56,555 bases of DNA from Desulfonatronovibrio sp. (GTDB lineage: Bacteria > Desulfobacterota > Desulfovibrionia > Desulfovibrionales > Desulfonatronovibrionaceae): positions 1 through 56,555 of the forward strand of contig PWNK01000060.1 in NCBI GenBank assembly GCA_003557865.1, in the 5' to 3' direction. Below are positions 6,696 to 15,602 of this stretch, piece after piece (the stretch's first letter is position 1; each line of letters starts with the position of its first letter). The notes beneath the pieces are model-generated. The model saw only the letters and a list, made by a program, of their open reading frames with translations. It ran no database searches and was not told the origin of the DNA. A program made the translations under genes and the position numbers.

Positions 6696-8309
6696 ATGAA
6701 AATCCTTGCAGTCAACCTTTCTCTGTCAGCTCAGCTAAAAACCCTGGGGCATGAGGTCCTGGAGCTCAGACCTCCTCCCGGCATTTACAGTATCTCCACA
6801 GATCCGCAGGTCGCGGCTTTCAATCCTGATATGCTTATCCAGCAAGAGACCCTGGGATCCCGGATCCTGCTGGCAGGAATTGAAAATCTGAACTGCCCCA
6901 AAATATTCTGGTCCATTGATACCCATCTCAATTTTTTCTGGCATAGACTATATGGCAGAAATTTCGACCTGGTCTTTACCACCCAGCAATCCTGGACAAA
7001 ACACTTCATCAGCCATGGTTGTTCCAGATCACATTGGCTGCCATGGTTTGGCAAAAAAAGACCCTGGACTCCCTGGAGTATCAGGAGCCATGACATTTCT
7101 TTTGTGGGCAGGATAACCGAACACAGACGGGTGCGCGGCTGGATGGCCGAATTTCTGAAAAATAATTACCAGGCCACTATTACTGAAGGCTTAAGTTTCA
7201 GTGAGATGCTTGCCCTTTACTCCAGCACCAGGCTTGTGCCCAATGAGTCCATCTCCGGTGAAATCAACTTCAGGATCTTTGAGGCCGCTTCATGCGGAGC
7301 ACTGGTTTTAAGCCAAAGTCTCATGGAAGAACTTTCCACCCTCTACGTTCCCGATCAGGATGTAATCCTGTTTGAGCATGTACTGGAGCTAAAGGAAAAA
7401 ATTGACTATTATCTGGGCAGCCCTGAGAAAGCGAAAAAAGTCGCCTTCAGCGGCTGGAATGCTACTCAGAACAGGCATCTTCCTGAGCACAGAGCCCTGG
7501 AAATGCAGAGCCATTTGCTTAATGCAACGAGTATTGGAACAGGTCATGCCTTCAGAACAAACTTATTCCTGGCAATTTTTGAACTATGGGAATGTGGACG
7601 GTTGCCATTACAAAAAGAAGCAATCCAGAAAATGATGTTTTCCGTACCTCTGGATGAAGAGGTTTTATGCGCCATTATTCGCCTGCATAGCCTTGAACCG
7701 GAAAAAATTTTGGACTTGATCATCCCCATATTGCATCAAAAACAGTATGATCATGATCTGATGGTCAATCTTAACTGTTCTACGGCTGCTCTCAAGGCTG
7801 AAAGGTTTGACCTTGCTCTACAGTTCTGGAAAAGATGCCTGTTAAGTCAAGGCAGACCGCCTATGGTTCCTGATTCACCTTTGCAACTCTACCTGTTCTG
7901 GTCTAAAGAACTGACCAGGCAGGGCCGCAGATTCCGACATGGATTTATGTTTGACCACAACATTCATCTGCCTCAGTCAGGGCTGGAATGTCTGGTATCG
8001 GCCTCGCGCATTGAACCGCAAAACAAGGAAATCCTATTGAATATGAAAAGACTGGTTCAGGGGCAATACGGTCTGGAATCCATGGTTTTGAGCATTGTTT
8101 CTCTGGAGAGTCTGAAAGAGCGGCACAACTGGAGGTGGAACCTGGAGCTTGCCTTATATCATCTGCGCTGCTTCAGGCTCAGAGAGGGACTTGAAGAGCT
8201 TTTGCTGGGGGAGGAAAACGCCCGGAAGAGCGGTGAGTATGAACTATTCATAAACCTCCTCTCCGCAAGGAACGCCGATCTTGGCAGGTACCTCGGGAAC
8301 CCTGATTAA
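6696..8309 (+). CDS. CgeB-like glycosyltransferase with a C-terminal helical extension
   Basis: A 537-aa cytoplasmic protein. Residues 1-110 look like the first half of a GT-B fold (MKILAVNLSLSAQLKTLGHE). Residues 110-270 match the CgeB/Glyco_trans_1_2 module: ISFVGRITEHRRVRGWM, then NFRIFEAASCGALVLSQ, where the acidic residue in FEAASCG is the donor-sugar motif. About 260 helical residues follow, perhaps TPR-like, with no clear domain. CgeB-type proteins modify spore coats, flagellin or surface polymers in other bacteria; the acceptor here is unknown. The start is 6 bp after the permease stop, and the last 29 bases overlap an open extension of the recN frame. Confidence 0.75.
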   Translation: MKILAVNLSLSAQLKTLGHEVLELRPPPGIYSISTDPQVAAFNPDMLIQQETLGSRILLAGIENLNCPKIFWSIDTHLNFFWHRLYGRNFDLVFTTQQSWTKHFISHGCSRSHWLPWFGKKRPWTPWSIRSHDISFVGRITEHRRVRGWMAEFLKNNYQATITEGLSFSEMLALYSSTRLVPNESISGEINFRIFEAASCGALVLSQSLMEELSTLYVPDQDVILFEHVLELKEKIDYYLGSPEKAKKVAFSGWNATQNRHLPEHRALEMQSHLLNATSIGTGHAFRTNLFLAIFELWECGRLPLQKEAIQKMMFSVPLDEEVLCAIIRLHSLEPEKILDLIIPILHQKQYDHDLMVNLNCSTAALKAERFDLALQFWKRCLLSQGRPPMVPDSPLQLYLFWSKELTRQGRRFRHGFMFDHNIHLPQSGLECLVSASRIEPQNKEILLNMKRLVQGQYGLESMVLSIVSLESLKERHNWRWNLELALYHLRCFRLREGLEELLLGEENARKSGEYELFINLLSARNADLGRYLGNPD

Positions 8310-8334
8310 GCAATATGAGGTCATGAGATCTGGC

Positions 8335-9936
8335 ATGCTGGAATTATTGAACATAAAGAACCTGGCTCTGATTGAGGATATGCGGCTGGAATTTCATCCG
8401 GGCCTCAATGTGCTTACGGGGGAATCCGGGGCTGGGAAATCCTTTATTCTCAGGGCGCTGAACTTTATCATGGGAGAACGGATTCAGTCTTCAATGGTCA
8501 GACCTGGTGCAGAAAAAGCCATTGTTGAGGCCATGTTCGAGCTGGATGGTCAGGAGCTGATTTTAAGAAGAGAGCTAGTTGCGGCCACGGGCAGAAGCCG
8601 CTATTTTCTTAACGACTCCCTGAGTTCCCAGGATAAGATCCAGTCAATGCGGGACAGACTGTTGATCCACACCAGTCAGCATGCCCAGCAAAAACTTTTA
8701 AAGCCAGCCTTTCACCGGGAGATTCTTGATTCATTTCTGCCGGAAAGATCACTTGTAAACCAAAGAAATCTGATACTCGGAAAACTGCAGAAGCTTTCCT
8801 CTGAAAAAAATGCCCTGGAATCAGAACTTTCCTCTCTCAGGGAAAAAAGAGATTATCTCGAGTTCCAAAGTGCGCAGATTGAAAAAGTCAAACCCAGAAA
8901 AGGCGAGGAAGAGGAGCTGACCATTAGAAGAGAAAAAATCAAGTCCAGGGCCGAGCTGGCTGAGTGGAGGCAAAAGGCACTGGATATCCTGCACAGACCG
9001 GATACAAGTCTGAGAGACTCCTTTTTTGAGCTGAAAAAGGCTGTAACTCACCTGGCAGAACATTATTCTGACTTTTCAGCTCAAGCAGGGGAGCTGGAAA
9101 ACGTCCGGATTCTTCTTGAAGACATTGATCGATCTTTGAGAACGGCTGAGACCAGTAGCGATACCATGGAACTTGAGTCCATAGAGTCCAGGCTCTGGGA
9201 ACTGGCTCAGCTCAGAAGAAAGCTGAACCGCAGTCTTGAATCCATCCTGCTTCTGGAGCAGGAAATCAAAGAGAATATATCTTTTCTGGACCAGGGAGAA
9301 CTAAGCCTCAAACACCTTTCCAGAAAAGAGCTGGAGCTGGGGCAGCAGCTTTCCGAGACAATTTCCAGGCTGGACAGCCTGAGACAATCCAGTGCTCAAG
9401 AGCTTAAATCAAGACTGGAAAACGAACTGAGGTTTCTTGGGTTTTCTGAATACGCGCGCATAGATTTTGAATTCACCCCTGAAGAAATCTTTCCCGGAAT
9501 CATGGAGAACAGGCTAAGGCTGCTCTGGGTTCCCAATCCCGGGCAGCCTTCGCAGCCCCTGGACAGAATCGCGTCCGGAGGAGAACTGTCCAGATTTCTT
9601 CTGGCCCTGGTCGGTCTTCAATCGCAGCATAATCTTCCCACTCTGCTCTTTGACGAAGTGGACGCGGGCATAGGAGGAACAATCCTGAACCAGGTGGGAC
9701 AAAGGATAAAAGACCTGGCTATGGACCGCCAGATCATCCTCATCACTCACTGGGCCCAGCTGGCATGTCTGGCTGAAAAACATTTTCTGGTTGAAAAAAG
9801 AGTGGTTGATAACGAAACTTACACCTCGTGCCTGAGTCTGAACAGACTGGAATCAAAGCAGGAACTGGCCAGGATGGTTGGGGGAGATCAGGGCCTGGAC
9901 CTGGCAACGGAGCTCAGAAATGAAACAAAGCATTAA
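8335..9936 (+). CDS. recN: DNA repair ATPase RecN
   Basis: A 533-aa SMC-like ATPase for double-strand-break repair. The Walker A motif is GESGAGKS (around residues 28-35), a long coiled coil spans about 150-370, the ABC signature ASGGELSRFLLAL is near 412 and Walker B LLFDEVDAGIGG near 437. I chose the ATG at 8335 because RecN proteins start directly with the sheet MLELLNIKNLALIED. ATGs at 8323 and further back to 8281 are possible; the GAGG at 8316 sits awkwardly for all of them. The gene overlaps pyrK by 17 bp. It is also called a recombination protein N homologue; no doubt about the family. Confidence 0.95.
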   Translation: MLELLNIKNLALIEDMRLEFHPGLNVLTGESGAGKSFILRALNFIMGERIQSSMVRPGAEKAIVEAMFELDGQELILRRELVAATGRSRYFLNDSLSSQDKIQSMRDRLLIHTSQHAQQKLLKPAFHREILDSFLPERSLVNQRNLILGKLQKLSSEKNALESELSSLREKRDYLEFQSAQIEKVKPRKGEEEELTIRREKIKSRAELAEWRQKALDILHRPDTSLRDSFFELKKAVTHLAEHYSDFSAQAGELENVRILLEDIDRSLRTAETSSDTMELESIESRLWELAQLRRKLNRSLESILLLEQEIKENISFLDQGELSLKHLSRKELELGQQLSETISRLDSLRQSSAQELKSRLENELRFLGFSEYARIDFEFTPEEIFPGIMENRLRLLWVPNPGQPSQPLDRIASGGELSRFLLALVGLQSQHNLPTLLFDEVDAGIGGTILNQVGQRIKDLAMDRQIILITHWAQLACLAEKHFLVEKRVVDNETYTSCLSLNRLESKQELARMVGGDQGLDLATELRNETKH

Positions 9937-10711
9937 CCCGGCCAGGCCCTCCTGTCTGAAGGTTCAGATACTGGGCATCAGCTACGCACGATCTGGAAAT
10001 TTTTTCCATCTTTACCTGGAACCAACCCCATGGGAATCCAGACCAGGACAGTTCGTCATGCTCAGACCCCAAGGCTGGGACAACGATCCCATCTGGCCAA
10101 GGCCCTTCTCCATCTGTGAAAAAAATGATGACAGCTTGCGAATTTTTATTCAGATTGTGGGCAGGGGGACCGGACTGATCAGCCGCCTGCAGCCTGGAAG
10201 CACGCTTCATATATGGGGACCTCTGGGCAATGGCTTTCAATTCTCGCCAGACATGCCTCTGCTGATCCTGGCTGGTGGCATGGGCATAGCCCCGTTTGTC
10301 GGTCTTTGCAAAAGCCACCCTAACCCTGAACTGATCAGGTTCATTTTCGGCCACAGGATGGACATCGGGTGCTACCCGTTTGCGGAGCTGCCTCCGGCGA
10401 GCAGCAGAATACATCTCCAGCAGACAGGTCAGGCTGACATTTTTGACTTTCAGAGATTATTGCGACAAGAAATTGAGGACTGCCCGGCAGGAAGCCGGAT
10501 TCTGGCCTGCGGGCCAACACCCTTTCTCAAGGTTGTCCAAGAGTATGCCAGGGAGTCTGTAAAGGATGCCTGGATGTCCCTGGAAAACAAAATGGCATGC
10601 GGGGTTGGGGCCTGCCTCGGATGTGTGACCATGACCAGCAGCGGTGATTATGTCCAGACCTGCTCACATGGTCCTGTTTTCAGGGCTGAAGATGTTGTTT
10701 TTGAAGAATAG
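9920..10711 (+). CDS. pyrK: Dihydroorotate dehydrogenase B, electron-transfer subunit
   Basis: A 263-aa iron-sulfur flavoprotein that passes electrons from dihydroorotate, via PyrD, to NAD+. An FAD-binding domain (PGQFVMLRPQGW ... RPFSIC) is followed by an NAD-binding domain with LILAGGMGIAPFVGL, then the 2Fe-2S cysteines in MACGVGACLGCV and a last cysteine in QTCSHGPVF. I chose the ATG at 9920 (residue sequence MKQSINPARP), which has GGAG 8 nt upstream and overlaps recN by 17 bp; the frame is open further upstream inside recN. It is followed 15 bp later by pyrD, as expected for a class 1B enzyme. Confidence 0.94.
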   Translation: MKQSINPARPSCLKVQILGISYARSGNFFHLYLEPTPWESRPGQFVMLRPQGWDNDPIWPRPFSICEKNDDSLRIFIQIVGRGTGLISRLQPGSTLHIWGPLGNGFQFSPDMPLLILAGGMGIAPFVGLCKSHPNPELIRFIFGHRMDIGCYPFAELPPASSRIHLQQTGQADIFDFQRLLRQEIEDCPAGSRILACGPTPFLKVVQEYARESVKDAWMSLENKMACGVGACLGCVTMTSSGDYVQTCSHGPVFRAEDVVFEE

Positions 10712-10726
10712 GTAGAAAAGAGCCAT

Positions 10727-11638
10727 ATGGATTTAAAAGTAAACCTGGGAGAATTGAGCCTCAAAAACCCCGTAATGACAGCTTCCGGAACATTCGGTTA
10801 TGGCCTGGAGTTCACTCCCTACGGCCGCCTGGAAGAACTGGGAGCTATTGTGGTCAAAGGTTTGTCTTTGAAGCCCAGAAAGGGCAATCCCATGCCCAGG
10901 ATCACCGAAACCCCCTGCGGAATGCTCAATGCCATCGGCCTGCAGAATATCGGGGTGGAGAAGTTTATTCAGGATAAACTGCCACTTCTTCCCTGGAAAA
11001 AAACTCCGGTGGTAGTCAACCTCTATGCTCAGAGCGCTGCGGAATTTGCCGACCTGGCCCGGATCCTCAAGTCTGAGCCCGGGGTAGGAGCCCTGGAGGT
11101 CAACATTTCCTGCCCCAATGTCAGTCAGGGTGGCCTTCAGTTCGGGCAGGATCCATCAGCTGCGGCGGCTGTTGTGGACAGAGTCAAAAGCAATGCCGGC
11201 TCCAAACCTGTCATTGTCAAGCTGAGTCCCAATGTTTCCGACATCAGGGCAGTTGCCCTGGCTGCAGAGTCAAGCGGAGCAGATATCATTTCTCTGATCA
11301 ACACCCTGGGGGGTATGGCCGTGGATGTCGGCACACGAAAGCCCTGCCTGGCAAACGTGTTTGGAGGTCTGTCAGGGCCGGCCATAAAGCCCGTGGCCCT
11401 GAAAATGGTCTTCGAGGTTTGCAGAGCTGTCAACCTCCCGGTTATTGGTCTTGGGGGAATTGTCAGCGCCAGAGACGTCCTGGAGTTTATCCTGGTTGGA
11501 GCCAGTGCCGTGCAGGTTGGAACAGCCAGCTTCACCCGTCCGGACAAGGTTTTCAGCCTTGTGGGCGAACTCAAGGAGCTTGCAGATGAACTGGAAATCA
11601 GTTCCTGGGAGGCTTTCCGGGGAAGTCTTCATATTTGA
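10727..11638 (+). CDS. pyrD: Dihydroorotate dehydrogenase, class 1B catalytic subunit
   Basis: A 303-aa cytosolic FMN enzyme of de novo pyrimidine synthesis. Recognisable blocks are NPVMTASGTFGYGLEF near the N-terminus, KPRKGNPMPRITETPCGMLN, the catalytic-cysteine loop NISCPNVSQGG (near residue 127), VKLSPNVSDI, and the FMN phosphate site GLGGIVSARDVLEFI with GASAVQVGTA. The cysteine in place of serine and the adjacent pyrK place it in class 1B, which uses NAD+ and suits an anaerobe. It ends a recN-pyrK-pyrD run. Confidence 0.96.
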   Translation: MDLKVNLGELSLKNPVMTASGTFGYGLEFTPYGRLEELGAIVVKGLSLKPRKGNPMPRITETPCGMLNAIGLQNIGVEKFIQDKLPLLPWKKTPVVVNLYAQSAAEFADLARILKSEPGVGALEVNISCPNVSQGGLQFGQDPSAAAAVVDRVKSNAGSKPVIVKLSPNVSDIRAVALAAESSGADIISLINTLGGMAVDVGTRKPCLANVFGGLSGPAIKPVALKMVFEVCRAVNLPVIGLGGIVSARDVLEFILVGASAVQVGTASFTRPDKVFSLVGELKELADELEISSWEAFRGSLHI

Positions 11639-11952
11639 GGTCTTGGGCTGAGGTCTTTCCGGTAAAGATGTTCCTTTAACCGGCATTGACCAGAGTCTCA
11701 TTGAGCCTGACAAATCCACATAACGACTTGGCGTTATTCATAATCAGAAATCAAAGCACCCCACTCTCATTTAAGCATTGCTGTTACTGAATTCACTCTA
11801 ATGAGTGTCGCCCTTGTTTTATCCACAGCTCATCTGATATTTTTTCATGGCACTTTCGGGGACTTGAGAAAATAATCATTTACGGATATTAAAAATACCC
11901 ATTAATTCCAAGCCCCATTGAAGCCTTTCCAGAAGGCCGGAAGGAGAGAAGA
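11639..11952 (+). promoter_or_regulatory. Intergenic region with a promoter candidate and a DnaA-box match
   Basis: This 314-bp gap holds no ORF. A candidate sigma-70 promoter is TTGAGA at 11864-11869 and TATTAA at 11887-11892 with a 17-bp spacer, 61 bp before the next start. A perfect DnaA-box consensus TTATCCACA lies at 11819-11827, alone. Short inverted repeats are present (ATAACG and CGTTAT around 11720; CACTC and GAGTG around 11800). No terminator with a U-run follows pyrD. Confidence 0.45.
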
Positions 11953-13278
11953 ATGCCCCAGCCATTAAAAGAAGCCGTGGCTTTATGTAAAACAGTAATG
12001 CGCAACGGCTATGACGCTTATGTAATCAACGCTCCTTTGCAGCAAAGAGCGATGGATGACCAAAACCTGGAAGTGGATATTTGCACGGAACTGGACAGTG
12101 AAGGCCTGGCCAAGCTTTTTCCCAACCTGGAGGAGTCGCTGGCCTCTGATTTTTCCGGAAGCCTCGTTCAGGGAGGTGTTAAGTTTAATTTTTTCCCGGC
12201 TGATATCATTGAAAGCTCCTACACAGATGGAACCATTGCCAGGCTCACCCCCAGACTGGTAAAAAAACTCGAAGCAATGGGCGACCTTCCTCTTTCCTGG
12301 GCATGTCCTTATATCCCGGGGGCCAGGGATGTCTATGACGGCTTTGAAAGACTTGACTCAGGAGTCATCTGCCTGGAGGGGATACCTGATGAAACTTTGA
12401 AAAAGGACTACTTGCGGGCCATCAAGGCGCTGCGGTTTTCGGCCAATTATCATCTGCCCATTGAAGGCAACACCTGGCTGGCGATTATCAGAGCCTGCCG
12501 CAGAGTTCTGGATTATGTTTCAGTGACTGATTTCATGGATGAGTGGCGCAAGGTTGAAGCTGAAAACATGTACAGGTTCGTAGAGCTGTTGTACGAAAGC
12601 ATGATCCTGCATGGTTTGGTGCCTGAATTGACTTCACTGAGCAGGGTCAAGCAGGTCAAGAACCCTGAGGAAGGAGAAGAATCCGTATGGGAGCACACTA
12701 TAGAGACCATGCGCCGCTATCCCGAGGAGCTGCCCTATGACTGGTACGGAACAATGGCCTGCCTGTTTCACGATGTGGGCAAGCTATTTGCCGGAGAATT
12801 CTTTGAGGGCAAGATATATTTCTATCAGCATCACCGCATCGGGGCCAAGGTAACCCGCAAGATACTTAAAAGACTGCGCTTCAACACCGATGAAGTGGAC
12901 CTGATATGTCACCTGGTGCGCAATCATATGCGCTTTCACTTCATGCTTACAGACAGGGGAATCCGAAGATTCAAACTCCTGGACGAGTACCCAAGGCTGA
13001 TTGAAATGGCCAGGGCGGACATCAAGGCCAGAAACGGCAGATACAAAGAATTTAATCACAATATGAAGATGCTTGACCGGGCTGATTTGTCTGAAGAGAT
13101 GGTGGAGCCTCTGCTCAATGGACACGAAATAATGGACTTTACAGATATCAAGCCAGGGCCTGCAGTGGGAATCATCCGGGAAGCCCTGCTCGAAGCCCAG
13201 ATATCAGGGCAGGTTTCCTCTGTACCTGAGGCCATAGAGTTTATTATGCGCTATCAGAAGAAGGAGAACATTCAATAA
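11953..13278 (+). CDS. HD-domain protein with a degenerate tRNA-nucleotidyltransferase-like head
   Basis: A 441-aa protein laid out like the CCA-adding/poly(A) polymerase family. The head domain keeps an EVDICTE strand (near residue 38), where active enzymes have the metal-binding DxD, but the preceding GGxxRD nucleotide loop is absent. The arm region includes YLRAIKALRFSANYHLPIE, similar to the family's RxxRFAxR block. Residues 245-350 form an HD domain: VWEHTIETM, CLFHDVGKL and the QHHRIGA histidines that bind metal. Nucleotidyl transfer is therefore doubtful, while HD phosphohydrolase activity (for instance 2',3'-cyclic phosphodiesterase) is plausible. A GGAAGGAGAG ribosome site precedes the ATG. 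The stop overlaps the rlmN start region. Confidence 0.8.
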   Translation: MPQPLKEAVALCKTVMRNGYDAYVINAPLQQRAMDDQNLEVDICTELDSEGLAKLFPNLEESLASDFSGSLVQGGVKFNFFPADIIESSYTDGTIARLTPRLVKKLEAMGDLPLSWACPYIPGARDVYDGFERLDSGVICLEGIPDETLKKDYLRAIKALRFSANYHLPIEGNTWLAIIRACRRVLDYVSVTDFMDEWRKVEAENMYRFVELLYESMILHGLVPELTSLSRVKQVKNPEEGEESVWEHTIETMRRYPEELPYDWYGTMACLFHDVGKLFAGEFFEGKIYFYQHHRIGAKVTRKILKRLRFNTDEVDLICHLVRNHMRFHFMLTDRGIRRFKLLDEYPRLIEMARADIKARNGRYKEFNHNMKMLDRADLSEEMVEPLLNGHEIMDFTDIKPGPAVGIIREALLEAQISGQVSSVPEAIEFIMRYQKKENIQ

Positions 13279-14315
13279 TTAACATCCTTGACCAGGATTT
13301 AGGTCAGCTGGAACAGTGTGTTACAGCCATGGGAGAGCCTGCATACCGGGCAAGGCAGGTCATGAAATGGATCTGGGGACAGGGGATTGATGACTTTGAA
13401 TTAATGACCAATGTTTCCAAGAAGCTAAGGGTAAAGCTTAAGCAGGATTTCCAGATTATTCACCCTGTGGTCAAGCACCGCAAGACCAGCAAGGACGGAA
13501 CCATAAAATTTCTGCTGAGCCTTGCCGATGAAATGGTCATTGAAAGCGTTCTTATTCCCTCGGATAATCATTATACTCAATGTATATCCACCCAGGTCGG
13601 CTGCTCCATGGGCTGCAGATTCTGCAGCACCGGGATTATGGGCCTTGAAAGAAACCTGACCAGCGGGGAAATTGCCGGTCAGATCCTAGCCGCCAGGTCT
13701 TTTCTCAAGCAGAACAACCATCCTCTGCCAGTAAACAACCTGGTTCTCATGGGCATGGGAGAACCTCTTGCCAATTGGACTCAGGTCAAAAAAGGTCTGG
13801 AAGTTATAAGAAACCCTGACGCTCTCTGTTTCTCCAGACGGAAGGTCACTCTGTCAACTGTCGGTGTCCGGGGAAAACTTGACGATCTGGGCCGGTCGAG
13901 ACTGGTCCTGACCGCATTATCTCTGCATGCACCCCATCAGGAACTCAGAAAACAGCTTATGCCGGCTGCAGCAAAATACAATCTTGGAGAACTTATCGCC
14001 TGTCTGGAGCGATACATCCTGGCGCCAAGGGAGAGGATAACCGTGGAATACGTAATGCTGAAAGGGGTCAACGACTCCCTTTCTCACGCCGCAGATCTGG
14101 TCAGGCTGTTATCCAGGGTTAAGTGTAAAATAAACCTGATCAACTTCAATCCCGGGCAGGTTACTGGTTTTAAACCATCAGAGCATGAAGTAATTGAAGC
14201 TTTTCAAGGTTATTTAAGATCAAGAGGGTTTACGGTCATGCTTCGCAAGAGCATGGGATCTGATATTTTCGCAGCCTGCGGTCAACTCAAAACCAAGATC
14301 CAGGACCGCCAGTAA
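13275..14315 (+). CDS. rlmN: Dual-specificity 23S rRNA/tRNA adenine-C2 methyltransferase, non-canonical start
   Basis: A radical SAM enzyme that methylates C2 of A2503 in 23S rRNA and A37 in tRNAs. The cluster motif is CSMGCRFC; GMGEPLANW binds SAM and SMGSDIFAACGQL holds the second catalytic cysteine. The first in-frame ATG (13329) would give 328 aa and delete the usual N-terminal segment. The sequence just before it encodes INILDQDLGQLEQCVTAM in frame, which matches RlmN N-termini. That extension reaches ATA at 13275 or ATT at 13278, exactly 8 nt after an AAGGAG at 13261-13266. No ATG, GTG or TTG is available there. Initiation is thus at AUA/AUU, or one base is mutated or misread (CAATGATT would be a normal TGA/ATG overlap). 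Without the extension the protein is probably impaired. Confidence 0.85.
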   Translation: MINILDQDLGQLEQCVTAMGEPAYRARQVMKWIWGQGIDDFELMTNVSKKLRVKLKQDFQIIHPVVKHRKTSKDGTIKFLLSLADEMVIESVLIPSDNHYTQCISTQVGCSMGCRFCSTGIMGLERNLTSGEIAGQILAARSFLKQNNHPLPVNNLVLMGMGEPLANWTQVKKGLEVIRNPDALCFSRRKVTLSTVGVRGKLDDLGRSRLVLTALSLHAPHQELRKQLMPAAAKYNLGELIACLERYILAPRERITVEYVMLKGVNDSLSHAADLVRLLSRVKCKINLINFNPGQVTGFKPSEHEVIEAFQGYLRSRGFTVMLRKSMGSDIFAACGQLKTKIQDRQ

Positions 14316-14336
14316 AAAGATAAAAGGAGTCATGTT

Positions 14337-14711
14337 TTGAAGCCGGATTTTGCAAAGGGAAATGGTCTTCTGCCGGCCATTGTCCAGGAATTTGAGACAA
14401 ACCAGGTTTTGATGCTGGCCTATGTCAATGAAGAGGCCTGGGACAAGACTCTGAAAACCGGGGAGGCCCACTATTTCAGCCGGAGCAGAAATGTCCTCTG
14501 GCATAAAGGAGGTACTTCTGGTCACGTCCAGAAAATTAAAGATATCAGGGTTGACTGCGATCTGGACACTGTACTTTATATTGTGGAACAGATTGGAGGG
14601 GCAGCCTGTCATAAAGGATATAAAAGCTGCTTTTTTACCAGGCTTACTGGTCAGAAACCGGAAATATGCGAAAAATTAGTTTTCGATCCCAAGGAGGTTT
14701 ATAATAAATGA
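14337..14711 (+). CDS. hisI: Phosphoribosyl-AMP cyclohydrolase
   Basis: A 124-aa enzyme for the third step of histidine synthesis, opening the adenine ring of PR-AMP. It carries [12 protein letters not shown], the zinc and magnesium motifs [31 protein letters not shown] and [13 protein letters not shown] with the paired cysteines. It starts at TTG (14337), with AAAGGAG 8 nt upstream. An ATG at 14332 is out of frame and runs into TGA after two codons, its stop overlapping the TTG. There is no fused PR-ATP pyrophosphatase domain (HisE), so that activity must come from elsewhere. The stop overlaps the hisG start by 4 bp. Confidence 0.95.
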   Translation: MKPDFAKGNGLLPAIVQEFETNQVLMLAYVNEEAWDKTLKTGEAHYFSRSRNVLWHKGGTSGHVQKIKDIRVDCDLDTVLYIVEQIGGAACHKGYKSCFFTRLTGQKPEICEKLVFDPKEVYNK

Positions 14712-15589
14712 TTAACGGCAAGGTATTAAAGCTTGGAATTCCCAAAGGTTCCCTGGAAGAAGCAACCATGCGTCTTTTTGCCAGGGCCGGGTGGAAGATC
14801 AGGCCGCACCACCGCAACTATTTTCCCGAAGTCAATGACCCGGAGCTGATCTGTTCCCTGTGCCGGGCGCAGGAAATATCAAGATATGTGGAAAATGACA
14901 CCATGGATGCCGGCCTGACCGGAAAAGACTGGATTATGGAAAATGAATCCGATGTGGTGGTGGTTTCGGACCTGATTTATTCCAAAGTCAGCAACAGGCC
15001 GGCCAGATGGGTTTTGGCCGTGGCCGGAGAATCCCCTTACAAAAGGCCGGAAGATCTTGCCGGAAAAAAGATTGCCACGGAGCTGAAAAACTTTACTCTT
15101 AATTACTTCAAAAATGCCGGAATCCCGGTTACTGTTGAATTTTCATGGGGGGCCACCGAGGCCAAGGTCGTGGAAGGGCTGGCCGATGCCATTGTTGAGG
15201 TCACTGAAACAGGAACCACCATCAAAGCACACGGATTAAGGATAATTGCCGACATGCTCCAGACCAATACCCAGTTCATCGCCAATAAAAAGGCTTGGCA
15301 GGATCCATGGAAAAGAAAGAAAATTGAAACCATTAATACTCTTTTGCACGGAGCTCTCAGGGCTGACCGCCTGGTGGGCCTGAAAATGAATGTCCCGCAA
15401 AGCAAAATGAACGGGCTGATGGCCATTCTGCCCAGCATGACAGCCCCTACTGTCGCCAATCTTTACAACAAAGACTGGCTTTCAATAGAAATCGTGGTTG
15501 AGGAGGACCAGGTCCGCCACCTGGTCCCCCTTTTGCAGGCAGGTGGAGCAGAAGCAATAATTGAATACTCCTTGAACAAGGTCATTTAA
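14708..15589 (+). CDS. hisG: ATP phosphoribosyltransferase, long form
   Basis: A 293-aa committed-step enzyme joining ATP and [18 protein letters not shown] begins the catalytic region, the PRPP loop is [15 protein letters not shown] (around residues 161-175), and residues 220-293 form the ACT-like C-terminal domain of the long, hexameric, histidine-inhibited form, so no HisZ partner is needed. The ATG overlaps the hisI stop (ATGA) and has AAGGAGG upstream. hisI-hisG coupling suggests feedback-regulated histidine synthesis; the other his genes are not here, apart from a broken hisC near 40 kb. Confidence 0.96.
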   Translation: MINGKVLKLGIPKGSLEEATMRLFARAGWKIRPHHRNYFPEVNDPELICSLCRAQEISRYVENDTMDAGLTGKDWIMENESDVVVVSDLIYSKVSNRPARWVLAVAGESPYKRPEDLAGKKIATELKNFTLNYFKNAGIPVTVEFSWGATEAKVVEGLADAIVEVTETGTTIKAHGLRIIADMLQTNTQFIANKKAWQDPWKRKKIETINTLLHGALRADRLVGLKMNVPQSKMNGLMAILPSMTAPTVANLYNKDWLSIEIVVEEDQVRHLVPLLQAGGAEAIIEYSLNKVI

Positions 15590-15602
15590 ACAGGGTTTAG
15601 TC

